From positions 56,297-120,296 of the forward strand of contig JAFQHQ010000220.1 in NCBI GenBank assembly GCA_017397885.1: a DNA stretch of 64,000 nucleotides, read 5' to 3'. The translations under genes were made by a program, and so were the position numbers. Positions 16,517 through 24,444 of this stretch are shown here, in pieces. The first letter of the stretch is position 1, and every line of letters begins with the position of its first letter. This DNA is from Clostridia bacterium. GTDB lineage: Bacteria; Bacillota; Clostridia; UMGS1810. The notes beneath the pieces were generated by a model. It was not told the DNA's origin and did no database searches. It saw nothing but the letters and a program-made list of their open reading frames with translations.

Positions 16517-17893
16517 TTATATCATTTCTTCGGGACGAAATACTTTGTCAAATTCTTCTTCATTCAAAAAGCCGAGAGAAACACATGCTTCCTTCAGTGA
16601 TATGTTTTCATTATATGCTTTTTTTGCGGTTTTAGCAGCATTTTCATATCCGATGTGAGGATTAAGACAAGTAACAAGCATGAGTGAGTTGTGGAGATTG
16701 TCGTGCATTTTATCTTTGTTTGCTAAAATTCCCGAAGCGCAGTTTTTGTCAAAAGATATAATTGCATCAGACAAAAGCCTTGCTGATTGTAAAAAATTGT
16801 ATATGCAAACCGGCATAAATACGTTTAGCTCAAAATTGCCCTGAGATGCAGCCATTCCAACCGAAACATCATTTCCCATAACTTGTACGGCAACCATTGT
16901 CACTGCTTCACATTGGGTTGGATTCACTTTTCCGGGCATAATTGAAGATCCGGGCTCGTTTTCAGGAATGAAAATTTCTCCTATTCCGCATCTTGGACCC
17001 GAAGCAAGCCAGCGTACGTCGTTTGCTATTTTCATCATGTCACATGCAAGGGCTTTTATGGCACCGTGGGCAAAAACAAGTTCGTCTTTTGATGTGAGGG
17101 AATGAAATTTGTTTTTTGAACTTACAAAAGGCATAGCTGTTATGTTTTTTATTTCGTCTGCAACACAAGTGTCAAATCCTTTCGGAGCATTTAACCCGGT
17201 TCCTACAGCAGTTCCGCCCAGGGCAAGCTCATAAAGTGGCTTTATAGCCATCTCCAGAAGTTCAACATCTTTTTCAAGGCTCGAACGCCAACCGCTGATT
17301 TCCTGACTGAATTTAATTGGCGTTGCGTCCTGAAGATGGGTTCGACCGCTCTTGATTATATTTTCGTTTTCTGACTCAAGTTTGATAAAAGTATTTATTA
17401 GTGTTTGCACTGCCGGAATCAATTTGTTTTTCATCGTGAGGACCGCGGCTATGTGCATGGCTGTGGGGAATGTATCATTTGAAGATTGACTCATGTTAAC
17501 ATCGTCATTGGGGTGCAATAGTTTTTTTTCTGCAATTTCATTCCCACGGTTTGCAATAACCTCATTTGCGTTCATGTTAGATTGAGTGCCTGAACCTGTT
17601 TGCCAAACCACAAGCGGAAAATGTTCGTTTAAATCTCCCGACATAATTTCGTCACAGGCACTTGAAATTGCACGAAGCTTTTCGGTGGTCATCTTATTTG
17701 GACAAATGGAATTGTTTGCAATTGCGGCAGCTTTTTTTAATACTGCAAAAGCATATATTATTTCGGCAGGCATAGTTTCAATTCCGGAACCGATTTTGAA
17801 ATTTTCATAACTTCTTTGTGTTTGTGCTCCCCAAAGTTTGTCAGCAGGAACTTTGACTTCTCCCATAGAATCGTGTTCAATACGATATTTCAT
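16517..17893 (-). CDS. fumC: Class II fumarate hydratase
   Basis: A 458-residue member of the fumarase/aspartase superfamily, converting fumarate and malate. SGTQSNMNANEVIANRG near residue 100, GRTHLQDATP near 180, and the superfamily signature GSSIMPGKVNPTQCEA near 315 are present. The T-Q-C-E-A ending of the signature favours fumarase over aspartase (which usually has V-I-P-E). It is the oxygen-stable, iron-free type. The ATG at 17893 is chosen because AAAGGA lies eight bases upstream; an ATG nine bases earlier sits against that site. pckA follows 186 bases downstream with its own promoter. Confidence 0.93.
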   Translation of the reverse strand: MKYRIEHDSMGEVKVPADKLWGAQTQRSYENFKIGSGIETMPAEIIYAFAVLKKAAAIANNSICPNKMTTEKLRAISSACDEIMSGDLNEHFPLVVWQTGSGTQSNMNANEVIANRGNEIAEKKLLHPNDDVNMSQSSNDTFPTAMHIAAVLTMKNKLIPAVQTLINTFIKLESENENIIKSGRTHLQDATPIKFSQEISGWRSSLEKDVELLEMAIKPLYELALGGTAVGTGLNAPKGFDTCVADEIKNITAMPFVSSKNKFHSLTSKDELVFAHGAIKALACDMMKIANDVRWLASGPRCGIGEIFIPENEPGSSIMPGKVNPTQCEAVTMVAVQVMGNDVSVGMAASQGNFELNVFMPVCIYNFLQSARLLSDAIISFDKNCASGILANKDKMHDNLHNSLMLVTCLNPHIGYENAAKTAKKAYNENISLKEACVSLGFLNEEEFDKVFRPEEMI

Positions 17894-17989
17894 AAAAATC
17901 ATCCTTTCGATAAATCATGACAAAAGTATATCATAAAGTGAAACAAAAAACAATATGATTATTTTTTTTGAAGAAGTTATCTTAATATA

Positions 17990-18018
17990 TTGACAAATGC
18001 ATTTACGGGTGGTAAATT
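17990..18018 (+). promoter_or_regulatory. Probable promoter of the M20 amidohydrolase
   Basis: TTGACA (17990-17995), 17 bases, TAAATT (18013-18018). Confidence 0.6.
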
Positions 18019-18053
18019 TAATAATATGACTAAATAACGGAGTGGTAAACTTG

Positions 18054-19391
18054 ATGGAAAGAATAAAAAGTGCGGTAGATAAACATAGAGAAAAAATGAT
18101 AAAAGTTCTTGATTTCATGTGGGATAATCCTGAGTCGGGATTTCGTGAGTGGAAAGCAAATTCACTTATGATAGAAGAATTTGAAAAGCTTGGTTATGAT
18201 CTTGTGAAGGCAGAAAATATTCCGGGTTTCTACACTGTTATTGACACCGGCAAACCCGGGCCTACGGTTCTTGTTATGGGCGAACTTGATGCGCTTTCCT
18301 GCCCAAGCCATTTTCATGCTAATCCCGAAACGGGTATGGCTCATGCCTGTGGTCACAATGCTCAAAGTGCCTCGCTTCTCGGTGTTGCCGCAGCTCTCAA
18401 AGAACCGGGCATTCTCGACGGTCTGTGCGGCAAAATAAAGCTTTGCAGTGTTCCTGCCGAAGAAACAGGCGAACTTGAATTTCGAGCTCAACTGAAAAAA
18501 GACGGTATCATCAAAGAAATCAGCGGTAAAAGAGAATTTATATCAAGAGGATATTTTGATGATTGCGATATTGCTTTCCTTGTGCACACACTGCCTGTTG
18601 ACTACTATAGCGTAGACGGTAAAGCCGTTGGTGTTGTGGCAAAAAAAGCCACCTACAAAGGTGTTGCTTCTCATGCAGGAGCAAATCCTCACAAAGGCAA
18701 AAATGCCCTTTATGCGGCAACTCAAGGACTTGCGGCAATAAATTCAATTAGAGAAACATTTCAGGAAAAAGACTACATAAGAGTCCATCCCATAATAACC
18801 GAGGGTGGTGGGGCTGTTAACACAATTCCCGACAGAGTTACAATTGAAAGCTATGTCCGCGGTCTCAACCACGATGCCCTTAAAGATGCCAATGACAGGG
18901 TTAACCGCGCCCTTTGCGGAAGTGCGGTATCGCTTGGCTGTGAAATTGAAATTGAAGATATGGCAGGCTCGTCACCGCTCATTGAAAACGAAGATTTTGC
19001 AAATCTCGCAGGCGAAGCAATCAAAATGCTTAAACCCGATGCAAAATTCTATTTCTTCAACAAAATCGATACAGGAAGCACCGACATGGGTGATGTTTCA
19101 TGCCTCATGCCGGTTATTCATCCCTATATTCCCGGTGCATCGGGCAGGGGACATGGCAAGGACTATGAAATTTCCGACCCCGATACAGCATGCTGCATGT
19201 CTGCAAAATGGCAGATTATGATAATCAGACTTCTTTTGGAAAATGAAGCAGTGCGAGCAATGAAAATTATTGACGAATTTGAACCGCGGTTTTCAAACCG
19301 CGTGGAATATCTTGCCGCCCATGACTCACTTTCATCATCGGGCGACAGGGTATTTTATGGAGAAAACGGAAAAATAACAATTGACATTTAA
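18054..19391 (+). CDS. M20-family amidohydrolase (AbgB-like)
   Basis: A 445-residue zinc amidohydrolase. Metal-binding and catalytic stretches are visible: GELDAL near residue 80, MAHACGHNAQ near 103, and AEETGE near 146. A dimerisation domain follows (SHAGANPHKGKNAL). HACGHNAQ and the overall layout match p-aminobenzoyl-glutamate hydrolase subunit B and related indole-acetyl-amino-acid hydrolases, which cleave N-acyl amino acids or dipeptides. ATG at 18054 is chosen for its spacing from CGGAGTGG; GTG at 18042 is inside that site. The PHP gene follows after 17 bases, so it probably heads an operon of three genes. The partner subunit AbgA is not present. Confidence 0.85.
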   Translation: MERIKSAVDKHREKMIKVLDFMWDNPESGFREWKANSLMIEEFEKLGYDLVKAENIPGFYTVIDTGKPGPTVLVMGELDALSCPSHFHANPETGMAHACGHNAQSASLLGVAAALKEPGILDGLCGKIKLCSVPAEETGELEFRAQLKKDGIIKEISGKREFISRGYFDDCDIAFLVHTLPVDYYSVDGKAVGVVAKKATYKGVASHAGANPHKGKNALYAATQGLAAINSIRETFQEKDYIRVHPIITEGGGAVNTIPDRVTIESYVRGLNHDALKDANDRVNRALCGSAVSLGCEIEIEDMAGSSPLIENEDFANLAGEAIKMLKPDAKFYFFNKIDTGSTDMGDVSCLMPVIHPYIPGASGRGHGKDYEISDPDTACCMSAKWQIMIIRLLLENEAVRAMKIIDEFEPRFSNRVEYLAAHDSLSSSGDRVFYGENGKITIDI

Positions 19392-19408
19392 TAAATGAGG
19401 AGAACGAC

Positions 19409-20434
19409 ATGAGAAAATATTTATTACCCAAAGATGGCACGTTCTACAAAGCAAATCTTCACTGTCATTCAACTGTTTCCGACGGAAAGCTTACTCCCGA
19501 AGAGTTGAAAAAAGCATATACGGACAAAGGCTATTCAATCATTGCCTACACCGACCATGATGTTTTGATTGATCAGCAGCATCTCACAGACGACAAATTC
19601 CTTGCGTTAAACGGTTATGAAATGGAAATAAACGAACAGAGTGCAAAGGCTTTTTACGCTAAAAAAACCTGCCATATGTGCCTTGTTGCTTTAAAACCCG
19701 ACAATCTGACAATGGTTTGCCATCACCGTTCCAATAAATATATTTTCGCAAATGCAGTAAATTATGCGGATCGCATTAAATTTGACGAATCTGCTCCTGA
19801 TTTTGAACGACATTACACACCTGAATGTATCAGCGAAATGATGAAAATGGGCATAGACAACGGTTTTTTTGTAACCTACAATCACCCCGGATGGTCTATG
19901 GAAACCTATGAACAATATTCAAAATACGAAAATATGCACGCAATGGAAATCTGCAACTATGGCTGTGTTGTTGAGGGTTACACCGATTACAACGAAAAGG
20001 AATATGATCAGATTCTGCAAACCGGCAAAAGAATATATTGCATAGCTACTGACGACAACCATAATCGCCATGAGCTTGATTCCAAAAGATGTGATTCCTT
20101 TGGCGGATTTACCATGATTAAGGCAGACAGGCTCGAATATGAAACAATCACCGATGCACTTCTTTCAGGAAACTTCTATGCATCCCAAGCTCCCGAAATT
20201 CATGAACTGTGGTTTGAAGACGGAAAAATATTCATAAAATGCTCCGAAGCATATTCCGTAACAGTTAATACCGGAAGAAGAAGTACATATATCAAATTTG
20301 CCGAAAACGGCGAAAAGCTTACGGAGGCTTCGTTTGAAATAAAGCCCGAAGATATATATGTAAGAATAACGGTTACCGACAAAAACGGCCTGCACGCCAA
20401 CACAAATGCATATTTCACAGATGAGTTGTTTTAA
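19409..20434 (+). CDS. PHP-domain phosphoesterase-like protein
   Basis: A 341-residue protein. The N-terminal PHP metal motif NLHCHSTVSDG near residue 16 is followed by IIAYTDHD near residue 45, and YNHPGWS and ATDDNHNRH provide the later histidine and aspartate ligands. Such three-metal sites hydrolyse phosphoesters. The C-terminal 90 residues form a beta-rich extension (KIFIKCSEAYSVTVNTG), as seen in CehA/McbA-like proteins. It lies 17 bases after the M20 gene with an AGGAG site, and 32 bases before the next gene. Substrate unknown. Confidence 0.82.
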   Translation: MRKYLLPKDGTFYKANLHCHSTVSDGKLTPEELKKAYTDKGYSIIAYTDHDVLIDQQHLTDDKFLALNGYEMEINEQSAKAFYAKKTCHMCLVALKPDNLTMVCHHRSNKYIFANAVNYADRIKFDESAPDFERHYTPECISEMMKMGIDNGFFVTYNHPGWSMETYEQYSKYENMHAMEICNYGCVVEGYTDYNEKEYDQILQTGKRIYCIATDDNHNRHELDSKRCDSFGGFTMIKADRLEYETITDALLSGNFYASQAPEIHELWFEDGKIFIKCSEAYSVTVNTGRRSTYIKFAENGEKLTEASFEIKPEDIYVRITVTDKNGLHANTNAYFTDELF

Positions 20435-20466
20435 GTAAAACTAAATAAGTTATGGAGAACAATTTC

Positions 20467-21042
20467 ATGCATTACATAGAATTCAAAAGAGGTCAGTGGG
20501 AAGATTTTTTCAATCCGGTTTACACAATGCGTTTTGGTTTCACGCCTGAGTTTTTTCAGGAAGAGAACTGCATATCAAATAAAAAGAATCCCGGCGGTCC
20601 TAAGGGCTATGATTATACAACCATAATGACTAAAGAAAAATATAAAAAAGGTACAAGGATAACAACCTGCTGTTCCTTTGAAGAGTTTGGTGCACCGCTT
20701 ATAACCCTTACAGACAAAATCCACAGTGACGAAAACGGAAATCTGTGGTATGGGGTGTGCTATGAAGCTGTGCTGTGGGAAAAAGGCATTAACATATGGG
20801 AGTTTTATATGGATGGCGATAAGCTCCGATATCATCTGACGGCGAGCAGTGAATTCATGGTTGAACCCGGAGCTTTGCATAATATGGAAATTAGACTTTT
20901 GGAAAAAGGCTTTCGTGTTTCGGTTGGCGACCGAAACCTCACAGTGAGAGCCGAAAATTTACCCGATGAGGTTTATTTCGGAATTACAGGTTGTGAAAAC
21001 ATCAACAGGTTTTATAGTTTGAGTATTCAAAAAGCAGATTGA
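20467..21042 (+). CDS. Small beta-rich protein of unknown function
   Basis: A 191-residue protein without a recognised family. The sequence is rich in aromatic residues and alternates strand-like segments (GNLWYGVCYEAVLWEKGINIWEF, KGFRVSVGDRNLTVRAE, VYFGITGCENINRFYSLSI). This looks like a concanavalin-A-type jelly roll of the kind found in glycan-binding or glycosidase proteins; that is inference. There is no signal peptide. ATG at 20467 has GGAGA eight bases upstream, while ATG at 20452 would overlap it. It is the last gene of the M20-PHP unit; a palindromic repeat follows. Confidence 0.65.
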   Translation: MHYIEFKRGQWEDFFNPVYTMRFGFTPEFFQEENCISNKKNPGGPKGYDYTTIMTKEKYKKGTRITTCCSFEEFGAPLITLTDKIHSDENGNLWYGVCYEAVLWEKGINIWEFYMDGDKLRYHLTASSEFMVEPGALHNMEIRLLEKGFRVSVGDRNLTVRAENLPDEVYFGITGCENINRFYSLSIQKAD

Positions 21043-21080
21043 CACAAAACGGGATGTCTCATTAATTGGATAATTAAATA

Positions 21081-21304
21081 AATTGGGGTTTAACGCTGTG
21101 TTTAGCACGAGGACGAAAGGCTCCCCTGCCTAAGGGGAGCTGGCAGTGAGCGTAGCGAAACTGACTGAGGGGTATTACTGAAAGCGTTGATATTTCTGCG
21201 TTTCGTACCCCTCCGTCTTTGCCTTACGGCAAATCCACCTCCCCTTAGGCAGGGGCGGCTTTCGCTTCAGCCTCGTTTGCGAACACTCCGACAAACCCCA
21301 AATT
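21081..21304. repeat. MITE-like palindromic repeat, copy A
   Basis: About 224 bases with nested inverted repeats. The ends are AATTGGGGTTT (21081-21091) and AAACCCCAAATT (21293-21304). The main arms are at 21114-21139 (CGAAAGGCTCCCCTGCC..) and 21239-21264 (CTCCCCTTAGGCAGGGG..). Inner motifs CTGAGGGGT and ACCCCTCCGTC pair as well. A related copy lies at 24056. It has no coding capacity. Together with the next repeats it fills the 413-base gap after the small unknown gene. Confidence 0.85.
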
Positions 21305-21335
21305 ACAACATAATCATATTGATTATACACTTAAA

Positions 21336-21403
21336 TTTGTTCGCAAGATATTCTGTTAAAAAATCTGTTTGCGAATTAGTTGCAGGCTAAGCCTGCTTTT
21401 TTA
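21336..21403. repeat. Hairpin repeat unit 1 of 2
   Basis: About 68 bases, diverged but clearly related to the unit at 21427. It runs TTTGTTCGCAAGATATTCTG, then a TTTGCGAA block, then the perfect hairpin GCAGGC-TAA-GCCTGC and TTTTTT. The hairpin plus T-run would work as a terminator on the plus strand. Confidence 0.7.
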
Positions 21404-21426
21404 CTGTATAGGAAATTTCGTAAAAA

Positions 21427-21496
21427 TTTGTTCGCGAGATGCGATGTTAACAAAACTATGCTCGCGACGTGGCTGCAGGCACTGCCTGCTTTTTTA
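21427..21496. repeat. Hairpin repeat unit 2 of 2, overlapping the end of the DUF4091 gene
   Basis: The second unit runs TTTGTTCGCGAGATGCGATG, then CTCGCGACG, then hairpin GCAGGC-ACT-GCCTGC and TTTTTT. It shares the order and spacing of unit 1. The stop codon and last codons of the minus-strand DUF4091 gene lie inside it. Confidence 0.7.
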
Positions 21497-23129
21497 TTTC
21501 TTCAATTATTTTATCTCTCAAATTCAAAATAAAATCTGCACCTTTCGGATAGTTGGCAAAGGTAACATCCATTCCGGCCACAGAGTCAATGAGTTTCATA
21601 ACTTCATCTCTTCCGATGTAACTCTCAAGAGTTCTGCAAAGATTCATGTCGCCAATTGCCTCAAAAGTAACTTTTCCTCTGATTGAATTGTATGCACCGT
21701 CTTTTGCAGGATAAAGAATAAAGGGATCACCCGACGAGAATACACCGTCAGCGGAGGTTGTCATATAGGGATTGAGCTTGTATCGTGAAATGCATCCGTT
21801 GTAGAAATTGAGCCCCCAGTGAAGAAAGCCTTTGATGTCAAACTTATAGAGCAATATGCCTAAAATACGCACTCTTGCGGAGGGCATTGCCAAAAACGAA
21901 TTGGTGTATGTCATCTGTGGTCCACAACAATAATATGCCCACTGATTGTCAATTTTGTGTTCGAGGAATTTGTCGATTTTGTTTACAACAGTTACCGGAC
22001 ATTCAACCATTCCACGTTCATAAAATTCATACTCCGAAAGTGCATCAAAGGTTTTGCTGTCATCTATAAGAGGTTTTATGATATCAGATGCTCTTTTGTA
22101 TGTTTCCATTGTTTCAAGGTTTGGTTCGTCCGAAATGTGGAAGTAGGCGTTTTCGCTTATGCCTTCTTCCTTAAGAGCGTTTGAAATTGCGGCGATATAC
22201 TGCTTGAGAAAATTAACATACTCATAGCTGTCTGCCGCCACGTGCCAACCGAACATATAATCTGTTTTGCCGTTTTCGGTCACCATTATGTTTGGCGCAC
22301 ATTTTGCTCCCCACTGGGAAAACATGTGAGCTATCTCATAATATTTAACACCGCATTTTTTGCATATGTCTACATAGCGTCTGAACTTGTCAAAATTAAA
22401 GGTGTAGGTTTCGCCCGTTTTTTCAATGTCAACAAGCTGAACGCAGGTTCTTTTTGTGCCGATGGCAGTGTCAAGAGGGGGGGTGTGCACAGGAACAAGA
22501 ATCATGTTTATTCCCACATCAACCGCCTGACGGATGTAGCCTTCAATAAGCTGCCAGTGTTTTTCACTGTAAACCTCCACATCATGGTAATCGGCAATGC
22601 AGTCCGCATAGAACCATCTTGTATATATAAGGTTCTGGGGCAAAACCTCAGCATCTGCAATTTCAAGATCCAGAGTTTTTTCAAATATAGTTTCGTCGTC
22701 TGCAAGATTATTTAATTTTGCTGTAACACAATAGTTTACTGCCGGATAATCTTTTGGCACATTAACCTCAATCCACAAAGAGCTTGCACCGAATTCGGTA
22801 AGAACAATGTTGTCTCTTTCTTCAATTGGGATAAGAATATCGGGCATAAGACCGCTTTCTTTGGTGATGTAGTCATCATCAAGGGCAATTGCTTCGGGAG
22901 AGGTAAGTGGGGTATCCATAACAGCATTTTCAACAACGAAAACCTTTATGTAATCTTTAAGCTCCGATTCAATTTCTAATTTTGTCTCTATGCGTTCGTC
23001 TGTTTTAAAAGCAATCTGATATGAATATCTTTCGCCTTTTAAAACTGTTTTTTTGCATATTTCGTCATAACACAGGTCGCTTTCGCGTCTGACTTTTTCA
23101 AGGGAAGAAATCTGTTTTGCTTCAATCAT
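21456..23129 (-). CDS. DUF4091 glycoside-hydrolase-like protein (GH123-related)
   Basis: A 557-residue protein. An N-terminal beta-sandwich of about 185 residues is followed by a TIM barrel and a short C-terminal part. YFHISDEPN near residue 345 carries the D-E pair that GH123 N-acetylgalactosaminidases use in catalysis, and IKGFLHWGLNFYN near residue 455 is the typical DUF4091 segment. No signal peptide is visible. It is divergent from an AraC regulator, which probably controls it. The last residues (AVPAATSRA) are encoded within a hairpin repeat, so the native C-terminus may have been replaced. Substrate unknown; GH123 relatives act on beta-GalNAc. Confidence 0.78.
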   Translation of the reverse strand: MIEAKQISSLEKVRRESDLCYDEICKKTVLKGERYSYQIAFKTDERIETKLEIESELKDYIKVFVVENAVMDTPLTSPEAIALDDDYITKESGLMPDILIPIEERDNIVLTEFGASSLWIEVNVPKDYPAVNYCVTAKLNNLADDETIFEKTLDLEIADAEVLPQNLIYTRWFYADCIADYHDVEVYSEKHWQLIEGYIRQAVDVGINMILVPVHTPPLDTAIGTKRTCVQLVDIEKTGETYTFNFDKFRRYVDICKKCGVKYYEIAHMFSQWGAKCAPNIMVTENGKTDYMFGWHVAADSYEYVNFLKQYIAAISNALKEEGISENAYFHISDEPNLETMETYKRASDIIKPLIDDSKTFDALSEYEFYERGMVECPVTVVNKIDKFLEHKIDNQWAYYCCGPQMTYTNSFLAMPSARVRILGILLYKFDIKGFLHWGLNFYNGCISRYKLNPYMTTSADGVFSSGDPFILYPAKDGAYNSIRGKVTFEAIGDMNLCRTLESYIGRDEVMKLIDSVAGMDVTFANYPKGADFILNLRDKIIEEIKKQAVPAATSRA

Positions 23130-23247
23130 TTTAAAATCACACTCTTTTCTGTTGATTTTTGGTTGTTTTCAGTATATAATTATCTCAATGTAAAATCAAT
23201 GTACAAACAAGTCGAAAAAATGGACTTTTCAACACACGGAGGTTGCC

Positions 23248-24048
23248 ATGTCATCACAACAATATTATCACACCGAAACGGAGGTTGCCGCAAACCGAGA
23301 AGTAACAGATGTTGCGTTTTATGTTAATTGTGCAGGAATTGTTGATGAAACAAGTGAATTTTGCAATTCCGCATCAAGACGTGATTTCTATTATCTTTAT
23401 CTTCAAAGCGGAAAACTTACCATGCCCGAGGGCGACGTTGAGCCGGGGGATTTTATAATTTTTAAGCCGGGATACAAATTTGATTACAAAAGCATCGGCC
23501 CCACGTCTTATCTTTGGGTTCATTTTACGGGATATGATGCGGCAAAATTCCTTAAAAACAATAATATTGATACCGATGTAATATGCCACATAGGTCTTAA
23601 CCGAGATATCAAAGACCGTTTCGATGACCTTTACAAGGAGTTTATGATTAATGATTCAAAATCCGTGGAACTGATGAACATGATTACGAAAGAAATTCTC
23701 CTTTTGTCATCAAGATATATTGCCAAAAACGAATATTTTAGCCTTCCTCTTAAAGCTATTCAATATATAACCCGAAACTATTCATCAGACATTGAAGTGG
23801 GATTTCTTGCTTACCTTGAGGGGATGGGGCTGACACGTTTTCGTAAAATCTTTAAAAGCCACACGGGGATGTCGCCCTGCGAATACATAATTTCTCGTCG
23901 AATAAGTGCTGCATGTCGACTTCTTGTGCAGACAAATCTTGACATAAGTGAGATTGCGGAAAAAGTTGGCTATGACGATCAATACTATTTCGGGAGGATT
24001 TTCAAGAAAAAAATGGGTGTTTCACCCGGAAGATATAGAACGAAGTGA
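23248..24048 (+). CDS. AraC-family transcriptional regulator
   Basis: A 266-residue regulator. The N-terminal 150 residues form a cupin-type sensor (RRDFYYLYLQSGKLTM, EPGDFIIFKPGYKFDY). The C-terminal double helix-turn-helix runs from about residue 165: LEGMGLTRFRKIFKSHTGMSPCEYIISRRISAA and then ISEIAEKVGYDDQYYFGRIFKKKMGVSPGRYR. CGGAGG lies before the ATG. It is transcribed divergently from the DUF4091 glycosidase with 118 bases between, the usual layout for a local sugar-responsive activator. The inducer is unknown. Confidence 0.92.
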   Translation: MSSQQYYHTETEVAANREVTDVAFYVNCAGIVDETSEFCNSASRRDFYYLYLQSGKLTMPEGDVEPGDFIIFKPGYKFDYKSIGPTSYLWVHFTGYDAAKFLKNNNIDTDVICHIGLNRDIKDRFDDLYKEFMINDSKSVELMNMITKEILLLSSRYIAKNEYFSLPLKAIQYITRNYSSDIEVGFLAYLEGMGLTRFRKIFKSHTGMSPCEYIISRRISAACRLLVQTNLDISEIAEKVGYDDQYYFGRIFKKKMGVSPGRYRTK

Positions 24049-24055
24049 TTTGTAG

Positions 24056-24304
24056 ATTGGGGTTTATCGGGGAGATGAGATTAGGCGATAGCGAAAGGCT
24101 CTCCCTGTGTAAGGGGAGCTGTCACCGTAAGGTGACTGAGGGGTTGTCATGAAGCTTTAAAACGCCACAAACATAGCAATTGAGGCAGTTTGCTACAACC
24201 CCTCCGTCATCTTCGCTTAACGCTCGATGCCACCTCCCCTTACACAGTGGAGGCTCACGCTCTGGTGCAAATTCCATCTTCAAACAGGACGATAAACTCC
24301 AATT
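24056..24304. repeat. MITE-like palindromic repeat, copy B
   Basis: About 249 bases with the same design as copy A. The outer ends are ATTGGGGTTTATCG and CGATAAACTCCAAT. The inner arms are GGCTCTCCCTGTGTAAGGGG (24097-24116) and CCCCTTACACAGTGGAGGCT (24236-24255). A perfect small hairpin GTCACC-GTAA-GGTGAC lies at 24121-24136. It shares GACTGAGGGGT and ACCCCTCCGTC with copy A. It occupies most of the 396-base gap between the AraC gene and the amidotransferase; the remainder is the terminator at 24406. Confidence 0.85.
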
Positions 24305-24405
24305 TGAATAAACAGATTTACCATTACAAATGAAAGCATTATATATGGTTTATACCAAAATCCTTCAAAGCAAAGCTTATTCGTAGAGTTCCCGTCGCCT
24401 TACAC

Positions 24406-24428
24406 AAAAAGGAGCCGAAATCGGCTCC
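24406..24428 (-). terminator. Terminator of the glutamine amidotransferase gene
   Basis: On the minus strand a perfect stem GGAGCCGA / TCGGCTCC is followed by TTTTT. Confidence 0.85.
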
Positions 24429-24444
24429 TTCGTGCTCTATATTA

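Noticed and set aside
21060..21500. Possible CRISPR array
   Set aside because: The repeats are two pairs of palindromic or hairpin units, not regularly spaced direct repeats with unique spacers; no cas genes are near.
22242..22715. 157-codon plus-strand frame opposite the DUF4091 gene
   Set aside because: Antisense shadow of a well-supported gene without a start signal.
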